Below are positions 41,672 to 52,099 of a stretch of DNA of 64,000 nucleotides, piece after piece (within the stretch, counting starts at the first letter, position 1; each line of letters starts with the position of its first letter). Location: assembly GCA_037044975.1 (NCBI GenBank), contig JBAOIL010000011.1, positions 1 through 64,000 on the forward strand, in the 5' to 3' direction. The DNA comes from JADLHS01 sp020848635 (GTDB taxonomy: Bacteria; Verrucomicrobiota; Verrucomicrobiia; Limisphaerales; JADLHS01). The position numbers and the translations under genes were made by a program. The notes under the pieces are model-generated. The model saw only the letters and a program-made list of their open reading frames with translations, was not told the origin of the DNA and did no database searches.

Positions 41672-42298
41672 TTATTTCCGCAGGTATTTCGCCACGGCCT
41701 CGCCGCGGGAATGAACGTGCAGTTTGCCGTAGATGCCCTTGATGTGCATGCGCACCGTGTCAATGCTCAAGGCCAGCACGTCGGCGATTTCCTTGTAGGC
41801 AATCCCTTCCGCTAGGCGATCCAAAACTTCGCGCTCGCGCTGGGAGAGCGTTTCAATTTCCTTTTCCATGCGGCCGCGTTGGTTGAAAAACTGGACGACT
41901 TTGCGTGCGATGTGGCCAGTCATGGGCGAGTTGCCGCGATGCACGTCGGCAATGGCCGTGATGATTTCGGCCTGGGGCGTGCGCTTCAGGAGATAGCCGC
42001 TGGCGCCGGCGAGCAACGACTTGAAAATCCGATCGCTATCCTCGTAAACCGTGAGCATGAGGATCTGCGCGGAGGGAACCAGTTGCTTGAGTCTGCGGGC
42101 ACACTCGATGCCGTTCATCTTCGGCAAATTGATGTCGAGGAGAATGACATCCGGCAGGTTGCCCGCCACTTGTGCGAGCGCTTCCTCGGCGCTGCGAAAC
42201 CGTGCCACACACTGAAAGCCCGGCGTACCGCCGATCTGGGTTGCGAGGTTGTCGCGAATCCAGTCGTCATCCTCGATGATGGCAATGCGGATGGGCAT
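41672..42298 (-). CDS. NarL/FixJ-family response regulator
   Basis: 208 aa from the ATG at 42298. The receiver domain has the acidic pair in IAIIEDDDWIRDNLA, the phosphorylated Asp in DVILLDINLPKMNG, Thr in ILMLTVYEDSD and Lys in GYLLKRTPQAEI. The C-terminal LuxR-type HTH is LSQREREVLDRLAEGIAYKE followed by IADVLALSIDTVRMHIKGIY. It regulates transcription when phosphorylated. It lies 84 bases after the propeller-sensor gene on the same strand and is its natural partner, as a HisKA_3 kinase paired with a LuxR-type regulator. Target genes are unknown. Confidence 0.95.
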   Translation of the reverse strand: MPIRIAIIEDDDWIRDNLATQIGGTPGFQCVARFRSAEEALAQVAGNLPDVILLDINLPKMNGIECARRLKQLVPSAQILMLTVYEDSDRIFKSLLAGASGYLLKRTPQAEIITAIADVHRGNSPMTGHIARKVVQFFNQRGRMEKEIETLSQREREVLDRLAEGIAYKEIADVLALSIDTVRMHIKGIYGKLHVHSRGEAVAKYLRK

Positions 42299-42381
42299 GT
42301 TTCGTTCCGGCGCTTCAGTATGCTGCGCGGCCCGGCTTTGTCCAACCCCACAAACATGTGTCGTTCGATTGGACTTCACGA

Positions 42382-45360
42382 TCAGGGCAGCGGCGCCTCC
42401 AGGGTGATGGTGGTGTCGTGGCCGGGCGTACTCTCGATTCGCAACGAACCGCCGATTCGAAGCAGGCGCGCGCGCATGTTGACCAACCCGTCGCCGCCCG
42501 GATGCGCCCGGTCGGCGGCGAAGCCGCGGCCATTGTCTGTAATGACAATGGTGAGCTGATTCCCGGTCACCGCGAGCCGGATGCGCGCCTCGGCGGCCCC
42601 GGCGTGTTTGAGGATGTTCTGCAAGGCTTCCTTCACTGCCATAAAGAGGTTATGCCGGTATTCCGTGGGGAGCGTGTGCTCGGGGAGCGACGACGGCAGG
42701 TCCAGTCGGCAGCGCACGCCGGTGTTTTGAAAATACTCCTGCGCGTAGTGGAAGATGTAGTTGGCCAGATGGTCGAGCGTGTCGTTCTTGGGATTGATCG
42801 TCCACACGATCTCGTCCATGGCGCGGGTGATGTCACGCGTGGTGCGGGCGATCATATGGATGTGGGGCCGGGCCGCATTCGCGTCGGTTTCGCGTTCGAC
42901 CTGTTCAGTGATCATGGCCACCTTCGTCAGGCGCGAGCCGACGTCATCGTGCAGATCGGAGGCGATGCGGATGCGGAGTTGTTCAATCTCGCGCAAGCGC
43001 CGCACGCGGGTCTGGTAAGCCCATGCGAGCACGAGGGCGGGCACGGCCAGCAGGGCGAGTTTGAACGACCAAGTTTGCCAGAATTGCGGGAGCACGAGCA
43101 GGGGGAGGGTGGCGCCGGTTTCGTTCCAGACGCCGTCGTTGTTGGCGGCGATCACGGTGAATCGGTAACGTCCCGGCGCGAGGTTATTGTAGGTGACCCG
43201 GCGTTCCGTTCCGGCGGCCGTCCACTCTTGGTCCAGGCCTTCAAGGCGATGGCGGAACCGGACTTTTTCGGGCACTTGCAGGCTCAGAGCAGTGTAGTGA
43301 ATCTCCAGGTCGCCGCTGCCCGCGGGCACGGTAACACTGGCGGGAACCGAGTTGAGCAGGTAGCCTGTCCGCAATAGATGTGACCCGGCGCGGACTTCCT
43401 CGATCCAAACCGGCGGCGGCTGTGCATTGAGACGCAGGTCCGGCTGGACGGCCACGACACCGCGGATCGTGGGAAACCAAATCTGCCCGTCCGGGGTTTT
43501 CCAACCGGCGGGTTTCGCCACGCCGTTGCACTGCACGGTGGTCAGCCCGTCCGCTCGCACAAAATGTGTGCTGGTCAGCGCCGGGATCGTGCCCTGGTCA
43601 AGCGCGGCAAACTCCGGCTTGCTGACCCGGAAAATCCCCCGGCGGCAACTCATCCACAAATAATTCCGGTCATCCTCGACGATCTCGTAAATCTCGTCGC
43701 TGAACAACCCTTGGGCCGTTGTGTAGCGACGCCATTGACCCGTGCGCCAGCGGTTCAGGCCGCCGGTTTTCGTGCCGACCCACAGCGTTTCGTCGTTGTC
43801 TTCGTAAATGGCGTTAATGTCGTTGGGTGGCAAATTGTCGCGGTCCGTGATGTTTTCAAATTTGCCGTCGGCCCAGCGGCTCAAGCCGCCATCGGTGCCG
43901 ATCCAGATGGGGCCGGCGCGGGATTCACAGAGGGCGGTGATATTGTCGCCCGGCAGGCCATTGGTGGCGGTGAAGGTTTGAAGCGCGCCGTCGCGCAGAA
44001 GATTCAGGCCTTTGCTGGTGCCGATCCACAGCCCGCCGGCTTGGTCCTGGTGAATGACGCGAACGGGGGCGGTGATCATTCCCGCCGGTCGGACGAAATC
44101 ATTGGTGCCGCCCGGCTTGATCCGGTTGACGATGCCGGGGTAGTCCATGCCGACATATAAACTGCGGTCCCGGCCTTCGAACAGCGACAACACTGTGTCT
44201 TGTGTCAGGCCGTTTGTCACGGTGATGGCGGAGAAGCGTCCGTCGTGCAGTTGGTTCACGCCGCCGCCCCAGGTGCCGAGCCACAAGCCGCCGGACGTGT
44301 CTTCGCGAACGGAGGTCACGTTGTTGCAGTTCAAACCGTCCTGCATGGTGTAGGTGACGAAACGGGCCGGGGTGAGGCGATAGAGCCCGTCGCGCCCGCC
44401 GACCCAGAGGTTTTGTTCGCGATCTTCGAACAGGGTGTAGATGAGGTCGTTTATCGGCGAAGGGTTCAACCACCACGGACTCAAAGTTCCATTGACGCGG
44501 CGGGTCAGGCCGCCATACGTGCCAACCCAGAGCTGACCCGTGGAGTCTTCATAGAGGCAGGTGGTGATCTTCTCGGGCATACTCTTGTTGGCCGCGTAAC
44601 TGCCGAGTTTGCCGTCGGTCAGGCGGAGCAGGCCGTCTGTCGCTCCCAGCCAGAGCCGACCCTGCCGGTCTTCGCACACGGCTTTCAACACTCCGGACAC
44701 CGGCCCGCTGCCAAAGTTGTTCGGGCTGACCACCCCATCGGGATTGATGCTCACCAAACCCGTCACCGTGGCCACGCGCAGAATGCCCCGCGCATCCTCG
44801 CAAAGCGCCTTTACCGAATTTTCCCGCAAGAACTCGCTCCCGGTGAACCGGGTAAAGCGCCCCGCCCGGAACCGCGACAACCCTCGGTCGCCGCCCAGCC
44901 AGAGGCTACCTTCACGGCTTTCCAGGAGGCATTGGATTTGATTCCCCGGCAGACCATCCGTCGCCGTGAACCGGGTGAAGACCCCGTCCTTCAAGCACGT
45001 CACGCCGTTGCTCTCGCTCGCAATCCATAGCCCGCCATCCCGGCTGACCGCCAGCGCCGTGATCCACGCATGCTTCAGTTCCGGCGCCGCCGCGTCGTCC
45101 AGTGGCAAGAATCGGACCCCGTCAAAGCGCGCCAACCCTGCCCGCGTGCCCACCCAGAGATAGCCGTCCGGAGTTTGCGCGATCGCGTGAACGGTGTTGT
45201 GGGGCAATCCCTCGTCGGTCTGCCAAACCCGTACGTTGTAGCGTGCGGTGCTGTTGGTCTTCGGGTCGGCCGCCCGGGCCGGTGCGGCCATCAGCAGCAA
45301 GGTCAGCACTAGTGGCCACCGTATTACCAGAGCGGTGTCGGAATGGCCGGTAAATCTCAT
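42382..45360 (-). CDS. Hybrid propeller-type membrane sensor histidine kinase
   Basis: 992 aa. A signal peptide or anchor (WPLVLTLLLMAAPARAADPK) is followed by about 14 'two-component regulator propeller' repeats, e.g. DGYLWVGTRAGLARFDG and GLWIASESNGVTCLKDGVFT, that form two seven-bladed sensor propellers. A Y_Y_Y domain follows (GRYRFTVIAANNDGVWNE), then one membrane helix (FKLALLAVPALVLAWAYQ). The kinase has a HisKA_3 dimer helix with His in SDLHDDVGSRLTKVAM and an HATPase domain (MAVKEALQNILKHA, ITDNGRGF). It belongs to the periplasmic polysaccharide-sensing type best studied in Bacteroidetes. Natural partner of the adjacent NarL regulator. The ligand is unknown. Confidence 0.93.
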   Translation of the reverse strand: MRFTGHSDTALVIRWPLVLTLLLMAAPARAADPKTNSTARYNVRVWQTDEGLPHNTVHAIAQTPDGYLWVGTRAGLARFDGVRFLPLDDAAAPELKHAWITALAVSRDGGLWIASESNGVTCLKDGVFTRFTATDGLPGNQIQCLLESREGSLWLGGDRGLSRFRAGRFTRFTGSEFLRENSVKALCEDARGILRVATVTGLVSINPDGVVSPNNFGSGPVSGVLKAVCEDRQGRLWLGATDGLLRLTDGKLGSYAANKSMPEKITTCLYEDSTGQLWVGTYGGLTRRVNGTLSPWWLNPSPINDLIYTLFEDREQNLWVGGRDGLYRLTPARFVTYTMQDGLNCNNVTSVREDTSGGLWLGTWGGGVNQLHDGRFSAITVTNGLTQDTVLSLFEGRDRSLYVGMDYPGIVNRIKPGGTNDFVRPAGMITAPVRVIHQDQAGGLWIGTSKGLNLLRDGALQTFTATNGLPGDNITALCESRAGPIWIGTDGGLSRWADGKFENITDRDNLPPNDINAIYEDNDETLWVGTKTGGLNRWRTGQWRRYTTAQGLFSDEIYEIVEDDRNYLWMSCRRGIFRVSKPEFAALDQGTIPALTSTHFVRADGLTTVQCNGVAKPAGWKTPDGQIWFPTIRGVVAVQPDLRLNAQPPPVWIEEVRAGSHLLRTGYLLNSVPASVTVPAGSGDLEIHYTALSLQVPEKVRFRHRLEGLDQEWTAAGTERRVTYNNLAPGRYRFTVIAANNDGVWNETGATLPLLVLPQFWQTWSFKLALLAVPALVLAWAYQTRVRRLREIEQLRIRIASDLHDDVGSRLTKVAMITEQVERETDANAARPHIHMIARTTRDITRAMDEIVWTINPKNDTLDHLANYIFHYAQEYFQNTGVRCRLDLPSSLPEHTLPTEYRHNLFMAVKEALQNILKHAGAAEARIRLAVTGNQLTIVITDNGRGFAADRAHPGGDGLVNMRARLLRIGGSLRIESTPGHDTTITLEAPLP

Positions 45361-45527
45361 GTGTCGCGGTTGGCAAGGTAGCGGTGGGCCGCCGCCTTGA
45401 CAAAAGAATCCGGAGTCATTCCTCGCCGCCCAACGGCGGTGACCACCGCGGATTTACGACATGAATATGTGCGGGCGGCAGGGCTTAATGAGTTTGCGGC
45501 ATGGCTGGGATGACCTAGTTTAGGTCC

Positions 45528-46423
45528 ATGTTTCCGCGGTGGATGCGAACCAGCGCATCGAACAATTCCTTGAAGAACTCAGTATCCATCCCGTCCGCAG
45601 GCGCGCGGGCGAGCGGAGATGGTGGGTTCACCCTGATCGAGCTGCTCGTGGTGATCGCCATTATCGCGATTCTCGCGGCGATGTTGCTCCCCGCGCTCGG
45701 GAAGGCCAAGGAGAAGGCCTATAACACGCAGTGTCTGAACAATCTGAAACAACTGAGCCTTTGCTGGGTCATGTATTCCGGCGACAACAACGAAGTGCTG
45801 GTGAAGAACTGGACCATCGGGTCCAAGCGGCGCCGTGTGCTTGGATCGTGGGCGATGCCTCATCCGATGCGCCGGCGACGCAAACCAACAACATCCGCAA
45901 CGGCACCCTCTTTCAATACAACGGCTCCCTCGGAATTTACAAGTGTCCCGCCGACCGGGCGAAGATAATCGGCACGGCGAGTGCGCCCCGCGTGCGCAGT
46001 TATTCCTTAAGCACGGCCATGAACTGGGTCAACATTGCGGACGCCTCCTATTGCAGCCAGGCGGATGGCTATAATCCAACGCCCAGCCAGCCCCGCAGCC
46101 CGTACAAAACCAGCCAGTTGATTTCACCCGGCGCTTCGCAGGCATCGTTGTTCCTGGATGAACACGAGGACAGCATCGACAACGGCGCGTGCGGCATCTA
46201 TCCCCTCGGCACCGGAGCAACTCCGTACGTCGGGTACTGGAATGTCCCGGCCACGCGGCACGGAAGAGGATGCGTATTGTCGTTCGGCGATGGTCATGCT
46301 GAGTATTGGAAATGGAAAGGACCGTACATTTTTCAACCCGTCGCCACTCTTAAGTTCAACACCACCCCAGCCTCCGATCCGGATGCGCTGCGAATCCAGA
46401 GAACCGTGCCGTTGGTTTATTAG
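45528..46423 (+). CDS. Pseudopilin-like secreted protein, third copy (one frameshift)
   Basis: About 298 aa when joined across a missing G near 45827, which restores WTIGSKAAPCAWIVGDASSD. The prepilin motif is GGFTLIELLVVIAIIAILAA followed by MLLPALGKAKEKAYNTQCLN. The second part has TNNIRNGTLFQYNGSLGIYK followed by CPADRA and the family's ending: RHGRGCVLSFGDGHAEYWKW. That H-x8-FxDGHxE segment is the standard C-terminal strand of the DUF1559-like/pseudopilin proteins of the phylum. The start is uncertain by about 25 residues. It is divergent from the propeller kinase, so the sensor pair might regulate it; that is an inference. Confidence 0.8.
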
Positions 46424-46504
46424 CGCCTGATGGGCATGAGGACTCCTTGCCGAATGATTTTGACCCAATACTGAAACTTAAACAACCAAACCAAAGGAAA
46501 GAGT

Positions 46505-48982
46505 ATGAATTCGAAAATCAACCGACCAAACGTTCACTCCGGATGGCGCAATCCGTTAGAAAAACTCCGGCGATCCCTGCTGACTTGTGCCGTATTCATC
46601 CTAGTGACCGCCAGCGCTTTCGCTCAGTCCATTTCCCCGGCAGTGACCAATATCTGGCGGCTTCCCGCCGGCGTGGAGCCGGACTTCCTCGCTGCCGCAG
46701 ATGGTCTGGTTCGCGGCGCGGCCATCAATCCGGTGAACGGCAACGTGGTTTATGCCAGCCGGGCTGCATTTGGCAACCACATTGCCGTGGTGGATGCAGC
46801 CACGGGATTTGTTTCCAACCTCTTGAGTAGCGCGGGGGTTTCGGGCGGCACCCTGGCTTTGGTCGGCGTGAAGGTAGCGGATGATGGCGTGGTCTATGCC
46901 GCGAACTTGGCCGGCGCGACCTCCACATTGAAGATCTACCGCTGGGACTCCGACGCAACGACGGACGATCCGGTGAACGTCTTTAACTTTGCCGGCGTGA
47001 CGACGCGCTATGGCGACGCCATGGACTTGCGCGGGTCGGGAGTAAGTACCGAGATCATTATCTCAGGATCGGGCGGCAACAAGGTCGCTCTGTTCACCAC
47101 CACGGACGGCACCAACTTCAACGCCGCTTTGGACGAGTTTGGAGCCCTCACCAATTACATGAAGGAGATTCCGTATCCGGCTGGCCTCAGTGCCGGGGAT
47201 CTGGGCAAAGGCATCGCATTTGATGGGACGAACAATGCCTTCTACGCCAAGAAGGACGGCACCACCCCGCTGCGGTACCTCACGTATGATCCGGTCGCGC
47301 TTACAGCAACGAATGGAGTCAGCCTCGCTGTGGATGCCCGATTGGTCGGTCTCGACATCGGCGTGACCAACGGATTCAAGGTGGCCGCGGGTGTTCTGTA
47401 TGGCTCTGGAACGGCTTTGACCCCCGATCAGCACCGCGCCCGATTCTGGGATGTTACGGTCACCAACGCGCCCCAGTTGATCTTCGACGACCCGCTCCAG
47501 CAACCCAATCCCACTTATTTTGCGAATGCCAATGCCATCGGGGCGGCTGACGCCCAGAACGGGCGCATCGTGGTCCTCGAACCCAACAATGGCATCGCCC
47601 TCTATCAACTCTATCTCGTTACGAATCCGCCTCCTGCCATCACCGCCCAACCCGTCGGGAATACGAACGTTCTTACGGGCGGATTTTACACGCTGAATGT
47701 TGGCGCCTCCGGGAGTAATCTTAAGTATCAATGGTGGCTCAACAACAATCCGGTCGCGCTGGCAACCAATGCCACCCTCAACCTGACGAATATCACCGAT
47801 GCCGAGGCTGGCCTGTACTTCATCGTGATCACCAATTCCGGCGGATCGGCAATAAGTTCCAACGCCGAAGTGGCGTTGCTGCCCTCGGTGCTGACGCCGG
47901 TCGCTGCCAAAATCTGGCAATTGACCCCGGGCAGCCGCAGCTATCTGACCTCGGATAACACCCAACGCGGCATGGCCTTTAACGCGTTGAGCAATCACCT
48001 GCTGATCGTGAATCGTGCGGTCGCTCCGAGCATCAATGTGCTGGATGCCGCCACCGGAAATAATCTCACCAACTTGGATCTGACTGGCGTCGGCGGTCAG
48101 TCAGGCGAAACCTTCCCGATCAACATGGTGGGCGTGGCGGAAGACGGCGCGATTTACGCTTGTAATCTCACAACCACGGGCGGCGGCTTCACGCTTTATC
48201 GCTGGGCCGACGAAAATCCAACCACCCAAGCCACCATTGCGTACGGGCCCGACTTCGCCGCCAGCGAACGGATTGGCGATACCTTCGCGGTTCAGGGTGC
48301 GGGCGTGAACACCCGGCTTCTTGCTTCCACTCGCAACGGAACGGTCGTGGTCGTATTCACGACCGTTGACGGGGTGACTTTCACCGCCAACACCGTTGAT
48401 GTCGCAACCGGTCCCAACCCGGCCCCGGCCGGATTTGCGGGCCTCGGCCTGGCCGCCGGTGGTGGTGATACGTTCTGGGGAACCTCTGGCACGTTCCTGT
48501 TGCGCAAAGTAATCTATGACCTTGCCAACGGCACCAATGACGTCCAGTTGGCGCAAGGCGGCCAAACCGGTAATAATATCGGGGTGGATACGGTAAACAA
48601 CTTCGTGGCCGACACCGGGACCGGGGATACCCCCTCCAATCTACGCATTCTTGACGTTCAGGACCCGACGGCTGGGGGCGTGCTGGTTGATCAGGAATTC
48701 TTTGGCTCGGACAATGACAACATCAATGGCACAGGCGCGGTTGCGTTTGATGTCCCGGGCGGTCGCCTCTTCGCGCTCGATTCCAACAACGGGTTGATGG
48801 CGTTGAAGTACGCGCCGCGGCTCTATTCCACGGCCAGCGGCAGCGGCACGATCCTCACATGGACCGGCCCGGGAACATTGCAATCCGCCTCAAGTCCGTC
48901 TGGCTCATTCAGCGACATTGTGACCACCAGTCCGTACACGAACACGGGCGCCAGCGCTGCATTCTTCCGCGTGCGGCGCTGA
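46505..48982 (+). CDS. Secreted two-copy propeller-like protein with central Ig domain
   Basis: 825 aa. The signal peptide is RRSLLTCAVFILVTASAFAQ. Two related units of about 300 residues flank an Ig-like domain (GGFYTLNVGASGSNLKYQWW). Both units follow the order 'VNGNVVY..IAVVDAATGFVSNL' (AAINPVNGNVVYASRAAFGN and AFNALSNHLLIVNRAVAPSI), then 'GV..DGVVYAANL / GVAEDGAIYACNL', then 'YRWDSDATTDDP / YRWADENPTTQA'. A closing strand ends in SAAFFRVRR. The units look like an Ig-flanked duplicated beta-propeller; role unknown, probably surface-exposed. The broken gene at 52099-53295 has the same unit. A terminator follows 23 bases after the stop. Confidence 0.75.
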   Translation: MNSKINRPNVHSGWRNPLEKLRRSLLTCAVFILVTASAFAQSISPAVTNIWRLPAGVEPDFLAAADGLVRGAAINPVNGNVVYASRAAFGNHIAVVDAATGFVSNLLSSAGVSGGTLALVGVKVADDGVVYAANLAGATSTLKIYRWDSDATTDDPVNVFNFAGVTTRYGDAMDLRGSGVSTEIIISGSGGNKVALFTTTDGTNFNAALDEFGALTNYMKEIPYPAGLSAGDLGKGIAFDGTNNAFYAKKDGTTPLRYLTYDPVALTATNGVSLAVDARLVGLDIGVTNGFKVAAGVLYGSGTALTPDQHRARFWDVTVTNAPQLIFDDPLQQPNPTYFANANAIGAADAQNGRIVVLEPNNGIALYQLYLVTNPPPAITAQPVGNTNVLTGGFYTLNVGASGSNLKYQWWLNNNPVALATNATLNLTNITDAEAGLYFIVITNSGGSAISSNAEVALLPSVLTPVAAKIWQLTPGSRSYLTSDNTQRGMAFNALSNHLLIVNRAVAPSINVLDAATGNNLTNLDLTGVGGQSGETFPINMVGVAEDGAIYACNLTTTGGGFTLYRWADENPTTQATIAYGPDFAASERIGDTFAVQGAGVNTRLLASTRNGTVVVVFTTVDGVTFTANTVDVATGPNPAPAGFAGLGLAAGGGDTFWGTSGTFLLRKVIYDLANGTNDVQLAQGGQTGNNIGVDTVNNFVADTGTGDTPSNLRILDVQDPTAGGVLVDQEFFGSDNDNINGTGAVAFDVPGGRLFALDSNNGLMALKYAPRLYSTASGSGTILTWTGPGTLQSASSPSGSFSDIVTTSPYTNTGASAAFFRVRR

Positions 48983-49005
48983 GGTAGGCAAAACATTCAA
49001 ACCAC

Positions 49006-49034
49006 GAAACCGGGACGCAAGTCCCGGTTTCTTC
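49006..49034 (+). terminator. Rho-independent terminator after the propeller-like protein
   Basis: A perfect 11-bp stem, GAAACCGGGAC with GTCCCGGTTTC, encloses a GCAA tetraloop and is followed by TTC. It begins 23 bases downstream of the stop at 48982. Confidence 0.85.
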
Positions 49035-49177
49035 TTGTCGGCGTTATGGATCGCGAATTGTCAGGCACTGGGGGGAATCGGGCTGAACGGGGTGGGGGAG
49101 GAATAATGAAATGCCGGCGCTATCCCGACGGGAATTAGCCACGTCGGGAGGTTTGGCTTGGTCCGCTGACTTCGTGG

Positions 49178-51929
49178 CTAGAATCGGGTTACGCGCAGGC
49201 GAACGTAAGAAGTGATGCTGGCACTGGCAGTCACCGCCAGGCGAACGGTGATCCGTTCCACGCTGTCCTCGTCAATCGAGGCCACCTGTTCAAACAGCGC
49301 GGGGTTGGCCTGCCAGGATCCCAGATCGGTGGAAGTTTCCAGCGACAGGATGACATCCGTGGCGGTTTTAAGCCGGGTATAGGTAAGCGTGAAGTGGTCA
49401 TTCTCCATTCGTGGGGCGAAAGGGTTCGGGTTGGCGGTTTTTGGCAGCAGCCCCAGCGCGTATTCCATCAGATTCGCCAAACCGTCTTGATCGGGATCCG
49501 CCAAGTCGCTGCTGACCCGGGGGTCGTTCAGTTCGGTGGCCGTGAAACTCGCAACCCGCCAACCATCCACGGGTTGATCATGGAGGGCAACCGTGGCGTT
49601 GCTGACTGGGGAGAGTGTGTAGTTGAGAGATGTTTGCAGCGTCAACGTCACGGTCTCCTCGCCTTCCGCCAAAGCATCAGGGATCGGGCTGACCAAAAGG
49701 TTCGTGGCCGTCGCACCCGCCTGAAGCACGATGCTGCCGGGCAACATGGCATAATCCACGCCCGGCGTCGCGGTGCCGTTGACCGTGTAATTGATCGTCA
49801 CCGTCGGATTCGTGTCGCCGCTGCGGACAAACGAAAACCGCGCCGGGTTGGTGGGGTATTCTCCCGCCGCGGCGTCACTGGCCACCACTTCGATCGTGGG
49901 CGGCGGGGGTGTGACTGCCGCGCCGCCAATGCCAAAAAATCGCACGCCGTCCGCGACGCAATAGGCCCCGACTGCCGTGTTGTCGTTGCGGATGATGACG
50001 CTGCCGCTGGTGCCGGCGGTAAAGTTTGTGGTCATGATTTTGAACCAGCCGCCGCTGCTGACTTTTTGATTCAGGAGCACGCGATTCGTGCCGGCGGAAT
50101 GGATGACATCCACCGGTGTGTTGGTGGCACGGTTCGAGGATTCCACCCACCAGAGATAAACCTCATACGTGCCGTTGGTCGGCAAAGTGGGCGTGTAGCG
50201 GACCCACCGCTGGCCCTTGGCGGTGGCGCCATCCAGCAAATAGTCGCCATTCAAGCCGCCGGCATTGGCGCCGGATGACCACCCGCCAGAGTTGGCCGTC
50301 CCCGGGTCCGTCTCGTCCATGATGATGCCGTTGGTGGCCGCCGTGGCGGCCGTCCAGGAGAGCAATTGGCCGTCAGCCCGCAATTGCGCGGCCAGTTTTG
50401 CCGGGTTGAGTTGTTGAACGGGCACGTTGTCATCAATCGCGAACGCCGCCGCCACCCCCGCCGCGTGACTCGTCATCATGAACACCGGTTCCATCCGGCA
50501 CGACGCGAAGGCCACATGGCTTGCCGAGAGCGCGAAGGTGGCGAAAACGTTTTGGCACTCCCCGGTCTTCGGAATGAGCGCGCGATAACTGATCGGATAC
50601 GGATAGGGTGGGGTGCCCCCGATGCTGCCTTCCCAGCGCGAGAAGTTTCCGGCGGCGAGGCGCTGTACGCCGTGGGAGTCAATCTGGTAACGGGCGAGGC
50701 AGATGCCGTCTGGTGCCGTGACCCGCGATTCACAATTTGCCTGCGTCATCACGTAATCGCTCACCATGCGCCGCGCCTCGCGGACGTAGATTTGCCACGG
50801 CCAGCCGCCGGTGTCCTTGAACTCGTCCTTGGCGAGGCCCCACGATTGCGCCTCCGTGTTCAAGTTCGCCGGCAGGTTCGTGCTCGTCGCGTAGAAATAC
50901 AGCAGGCCGCGGATATAATCTTCGTGCTGTTGGCGCAGGGTGGCGCGTCCGGCATGGGTGTTGGTCGCCCAAGTGTAATTGTAGCCGATGTAATCGGTCG
51001 AGAGTTCGTCGCGCGCGTTGATGTCGGTCTTGCCATTCGGAATGATGGTTTGAATGTCAATGACATTGGCGAGCGTGACACTGCCATTGACCGCGAGGCG
51101 GTTGGTGATGTAGCGGCGCACGAGTTCGTAATTGGCGGCGGAATAATTTGTCGGTGCGGTGATCGCGATCTTGTTGGTCGCATTCTGCGTCAGGCACAGA
51201 CGAAAGTTGTAGGCCTGCAGCCGCTGGTCCCCGTCGCCAACGCGGCCGCCGGTGTTAGTGCCGACCAATGGCAGCAGACCGCTGGCCGGACTGCCGGGGA
51301 TCACGTAGGGATCGTAGCTGTACGCTCCACCCAGCGCCCGGATGCCGGCGAGGGTTTCGTTGTAAACATTTGTGCCCTCCCGGCCCCAGGTGAAGCTCAC
51401 GCCCGCGGCCGCCATCAGGTCGCCTTCGTAGCTCGTGTCAATAAACTGCTTCGCGCGAAAGACCGAGCCGTCTTCCATCGTGATCTGCGTGATACGGTTG
51501 CTCACCAAGGTGGCAGTGGCGAGCAGTTGATTGGGGTAAACCGGCACGCCGGCCTCGGCGAGCATTTGGCCGAAAAGCATTTCCGCGACGTGCGGTTCGA
51601 ACCAGAGGACGAGGTTGCCCGAGCCATACGCTTGACCGACGCGGCGGTAGAACTCGCGTGAAACGCCGCCCACGTAGCTGGTATCGTTGCCCGGCCCGAT
51701 GTCCGTCACGCCCAACCCGCTGGCGGTCATCCCGCCAACGTGGTTGTTTTGGGTCAGGAGTACGACCGATTTGCCGAGTCTTGCCGCCGCGACCGCCGCC
51801 ACCACCCCGCCTGACGTGCCGCCATAAACGCAGATGTCGCTTTCGACGATGTTGGGGGCAGTCCGGGCCGCGGAGGCAGCGAGGCAGATGGCGAGGACGA
51901 GACTGAGGGAACGACAAACATGATTTCAC
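49178..51929 (-). CDS. Secreted FAD-dependent oxidoreductase with Calx-beta domain (one frameshift)
   Basis: About 915 aa when an extra G in the GGG at 51907-51909 is removed. That restores a signal peptide (VKSCLSFLSLVLAICLAAS) joined to DICVYGGTSGGVVAAVAAAR, the FAD-binding Rossmann motif. The start is then a GTG at 51929; an ATG at 51921 is in another frame. VGGMTASGLGVTDIG and QFIDTSYEGDLMAAAGVSFT follow. The FAD part (about 30-530) belongs to the secreted 'FAD-dependent oxidoreductase' family of Planctomycetes and Verrucomicrobia. After it come a golvesin/xanthan-lyase-like CBM domain (about 540-680), a Calx-beta domain (about 700-790) and a calcium-loop-like ADPDQDGLANLMEYALG near the C-terminus. 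Substrate unknown. Confidence 0.85.
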
Positions 51930-52025
51930 GACGAAAGCAAGGTTGCCGTAGTTTTCCGGATGGCGCAACTGGCGGTCTGGAAATCGGGCTCACATATTTA
52001 TGTCATCCGCCTTGCCACATATCCC

Positions 52026-52055
52026 TTGAACAAACTTGGAAAGGCGGTGTATAAG
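52026..52055 (+). promoter_or_regulatory. Sigma-70-like promoter before the PEP-CTERM gene
   Basis: TTGAAC (52026-52031) and TATAAG (52050-52055) are 18 bases apart and both close to consensus. The ATG of the signal peptide is at 52100, about 35 bases beyond a likely start point. It also shows that the broken gene need not rely on sigma-54. Confidence 0.5.
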
Positions 52056-52099
52056 CGGTCTAGTCAATCGGAAAACCTAGAATCACAAGTAACTTCCCT

